Assembly: GCF_030696665.1 (NCBI RefSeq)
Contig: NZ_JAUYRV010000039.1
Span: 1-64,000 of the forward strand
Direction of reading: 5' to 3'
Length of the DNA: 64,000 bases
DNA from: Novosphingobium sp.
GTDB taxonomy: Bacteria > Pseudomonadota > Alphaproteobacteria > Sphingomonadales > Sphingomonadaceae
Shown piece after piece: positions 62,088 to 64,000 of the stretch. Under the pieces are notes generated by a model that had not been told where the DNA came from, did no database searches, and saw nothing but the letters and a program-made list of their open reading frames with translations. The position numbers and the translations under genes were made by a program. How positions within the stretch are numbered: the stretch's first letter is position 1; each line of letters begins with the position of its first letter.

Positions 62088-62869
62088 CGGACTTTCCCGA
62101 AGGAACCGTGTGGCTGGTGGGCGCAGGTCCGGGCGATCCCGAACTGCTCACGCGCAAAGCCGAACGCCTGATCGGCATGGCCACCGTGGTGTTCCACGAT
62201 GCGCTGGTGGGCGCAGGCGTGCTGGAAATGGCCGCTCCCGGTGCGCGGCTGGTGCATGTGGGCAAGCGATCCGGGCGGCATTCGAAGGATCAGGGCACGA
62301 TTGACAAGCTGATCGTCGCAGCAGCCTTAGCCGGAGATCGGGTGGTCCGGCTGAAAGGCGGCGATCCGGCGATCTTTGGCCGCGCGACCGAGGAACTGGA
62401 CGCCTGCCACGCTGCCGGTGTGCCCGTGCGCATCTGTCCCGGCGTGACGGCGGCGAGCGCGGCGGCGGCGAGTCTGGGACAGTCGCTCACCCTGCGCGGC
62501 CTTGCCCGCAAGCTGACCTTCGTGACGGCGCATGCGCGCGCAGGCGAAGTGCTCGATCTGGATTGGGCCACGCTGGCCGATCCCGAAGCGACGCTGGCAG
62601 TCTATATGGGCAAGGCGGCGGCCACCGACGTTTCACGCAACCTGATCGCGGCGGGCCTGCCTGCCGATACACCGGTGGCGCTGGTCGAGTCTGCCAGTCT
62701 GCCGGAGGAACGCCACTTCCACACCCGCCTTGATCTGCTGCCGCTGGTGGCGCGCACCGCACTGGGCGATGGCCCGGCGCTGCTGCTGATCGGCCAAGCG
62801 CTAGCCCGGGTCAAACGCAAACATAAAGCTGCAATGGAGCGGGTGAAGGGAACCGCAAAGATCGACTAA
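62084..62869 (+). CDS. cobA: uroporphyrinogen-III C-methyltransferase (SUMT)
   Basis: A 261-residue SAM-dependent methyltransferase: VGAGPGDPELLT, VRLKGGDPAIFGR and PGVTAASAAAA are the SUMT motifs. It makes precorrin-2 for siroheme, the cofactor of NirB, which explains its place at the end of the nitrate operon. ATG 62084 overlaps the nasA stop by four bases and follows GGAGG. It lacks the CysG oxidase/chelatase half, so siroheme completion is encoded elsewhere. Confidence 0.94.
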   Translation: MTDFPEGTVWLVGAGPGDPELLTRKAERLIGMATVVFHDALVGAGVLEMAAPGARLVHVGKRSGRHSKDQGTIDKLIVAAALAGDRVVRLKGGDPAIFGRATEELDACHAAGVPVRICPGVTAASAAAASLGQSLTLRGLARKLTFVTAHARAGEVLDLDWATLADPEATLAVYMGKAAATDVSRNLIAAGLPADTPVALVESASLPEERHFHTRLDLLPLVARTALGDGPALLLIGQALARVKRKHKAAMERVKGTAKID

Positions 62870-63403
62870 CGATCTATAATTAAATAAGATGCTGTATTGC
62901 AGCAAAGAATACAGCCCCACACAATGGCCCCACTCCCTTTCGGTAAATCGGGATTGAAGCTTAAACCTGGTCTGCTTGTAAACCACTCACTGGGTGATGC
63001 CACCATACCCCGGCAAGCAAAGATGCGCAATTTCCGACCGCCCGCGGGCTAAGAGTCTGCTTGCTTGCTGCGACGATGGGCGCGGGGCTGCCACCTCAAT
63101 TCCAGTCGTTCATTCACGCCGACAGGACAGTCTCAGATCGACGGGGTTTGGGACTTAACGGCCATTCCCGCCTGACGGGTTCAGCGGCAGGTTCAGTGCC
63201 AAAACCCGCCACTCTGCCGTCTGCGCGCTGGGCACGAATTGCGACCGCTATTGGGCCGGTTGCTGAAAGGCAGGTTCTGGCTGGCAAAGGATCAAAGCCG
63301 ATGGTCGGCTTTCCAAGTAAGCTCCGCGATGCATTGTAAGACAACAGGTGGGTGATAAAGCGGTGGCCAGGCGCGGTCGGAAGCCTGCGACGGAGAAGGT
63401 CTG
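62870..63403. other. 534-base intergenic stretch without a recognisable gene
   Basis: Just after cobA an 8-base stem GCTGTATT/AATACAGC (62891-62915, nine-base loop) could end the nas transcript, though no T-run follows. The rest has short frames on both strands with no family signature, no tRNA-like fold and none of the repeats found elsewhere. A ribosome site GGAGAAGG belongs to the next gene. Confidence 0.5.
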
Positions 63404-63958
63404 ATGTCAAAACCTGCACCTGCATTCGTGGATGCTAGTAAGGGCAAACCTGTCCTTTGGGCTGCAGAGCCGGTGAAGGGCATCTACGTTCGCCCTTTCC
63501 AGTTGGGACTTCACATTATCCAATTAGCTGCATTTGCAGGGATTGCATACCTGTTCTACCAACAGTCACCGCTTCTGATTGCTATACTCCCCATCCTGTT
63601 TGGCATTTTTCTCGTTATAACGATTACATGGCTGGATGCCGACGCTCGCAATGGCATATCATATCGACTAACCGAAGATGGCCTTTTCTTCGTTCACGAC
63701 AGGACCGCACAGGTTGTTCATTTCACGTCGATGGCAGCGCTAAAATCGATAAAGCGCCCCCGCGTTGTAAGGCACTGGGACTACTTCAGCGTCGATTTGC
63801 CAGACCCTGAGCCAAGGGAGCTGATAGGGTGGCGGTCACCTGATATCCCCGCAATGCGGCTCGGCGAACGACTCGAACTTGTCCAGGATCCTGACGCTTT
63901 TTTACTCGCTGTCGAATACGCAGGCACTGAAAGCGTTGAAGCCTGTGGGCAGAGCTGA
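63404..63958 (+). CDS. small membrane protein, PH-like domain suspected
   Basis: A 184-residue protein with two adjacent hydrophobic segments (about residues 37-53 and 55-75) followed by a soluble C-terminal region. That region (ISYRLTEDGLFFVHDRTAQVVHFTSMAALKSIKRP) resembles the strands of bacterial PH-type (bPH2/YdbS-like) domains. ATG 63404 is preceded by GGAGAAGG. Family and function are not established. Nothing recognisable lies between its stop and the window end. Confidence 0.7.
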   Translation: MSKPAPAFVDASKGKPVLWAAEPVKGIYVRPFQLGLHIIQLAAFAGIAYLFYQQSPLLIAILPILFGIFLVITITWLDADARNGISYRLTEDGLFFVHDRTAQVVHFTSMAALKSIKRPRVVRHWDYFSVDLPDPEPRELIGWRSPDIPAMRLGERLELVQDPDAFLLAVEYAGTESVEACGQS

Positions 63959-64000
63959 AGGCCCACTAGCGTCATTGGCACCGCTACTTCTTGCGCTGCG

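Overview
The window looks like the chromosome, or a large plasmid, of a sphingomonad-type alphaproteobacterium (Novosphingobium/Sphingobium relatives). GC is high, start codons are often GTG or TTG behind good Shine-Dalgarno sequences, and the gene content matches that group: a TonB-dependent receptor, several Baeyer-Villiger monooxygenases (BVMOs), a CYP199-like P450, a branched-chain keto acid dehydrogenase and a NasTS-controlled nitrate cluster. No rRNA, tRNA or CRISPR array was seen.

Layout. 1-1541: a partial alpha/beta hydrolase and a PPK2-type polyphosphate kinase. 1834-39259: a large catabolic island of about 28 genes in a dozen short, often divergent units. It holds three BVMOs, a P450, six SDRs, a Zn alcohol dehydrogenase, three alpha/beta hydrolase, esterase or amidohydrolase-type enzymes, an acyl-CoA ligase and a family III CoA-transferase. 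It also holds a kinase plus acyl-CoA dehydrogenase pair resembling LvaA/LvaC or ACAD11, two homogentisate 1,2-dioxygenase paralogues, and homologues of LeuC, LeuD, LeuB, PrpF and a KKCGH-motif isocitrate-lyase-superfamily enzyme. A TonB receptor and a GntR/FCD regulator complete it. 39507-45026: bkd operon (E1alpha, E1beta, E2, E3) with a divergent Lrp-type regulator. 45176-45560: remnant of an IS3-family transposase. 45687-48614: a secreted TPR-CHAT protein. 48667-62869: nitrate assimilation (nasT, nasS, nrtA, nrtB, an nrtC with an internal stop, porin, nirB, nirD, nasA, cobA). 63404-63958: a small membrane protein.

Main interpretation. A self-complementary 12-mer, ATTGYATRCAAT, recurs in nearly every promoter gap of the island, including a weak copy before the GntR gene. 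The scattered units therefore look like one regulon. Its enzymes suggest uptake of a hydrophobic aromatic or alicyclic substrate, BVMO and P450 oxygenation, ester or lactone hydrolysis, CoA activation, removal of a 4-hydroxy group, and ring cleavage by HGD-like enzymes. Branched dicarboxylates would then be processed by an isomerase, hydratase, dehydrogenase and lyase set resembling the dimethylmaleate/2,3-dimethylmalate branch of anaerobic nicotinate catabolism. No maleylacetoacetate isomerase or fumarylacetoacetase is present. The substrate is not known; methyl-substituted hydroquinone-type compounds are only a guess.

The nitrate cluster has two near-identical leader attenuators (before nrtA and nirB), each with an AAGGNN hexaloop hairpin and a rho-independent terminator, as expected for NasT antitermination. 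Palindromic repeats have invaded it: a four-unit array before nirB, an in-frame copy inside nasA, and an inverted-repeat element whose end supplies the nasA ribosome binding site. The nrtC reading frame is cut by a TAA codon.
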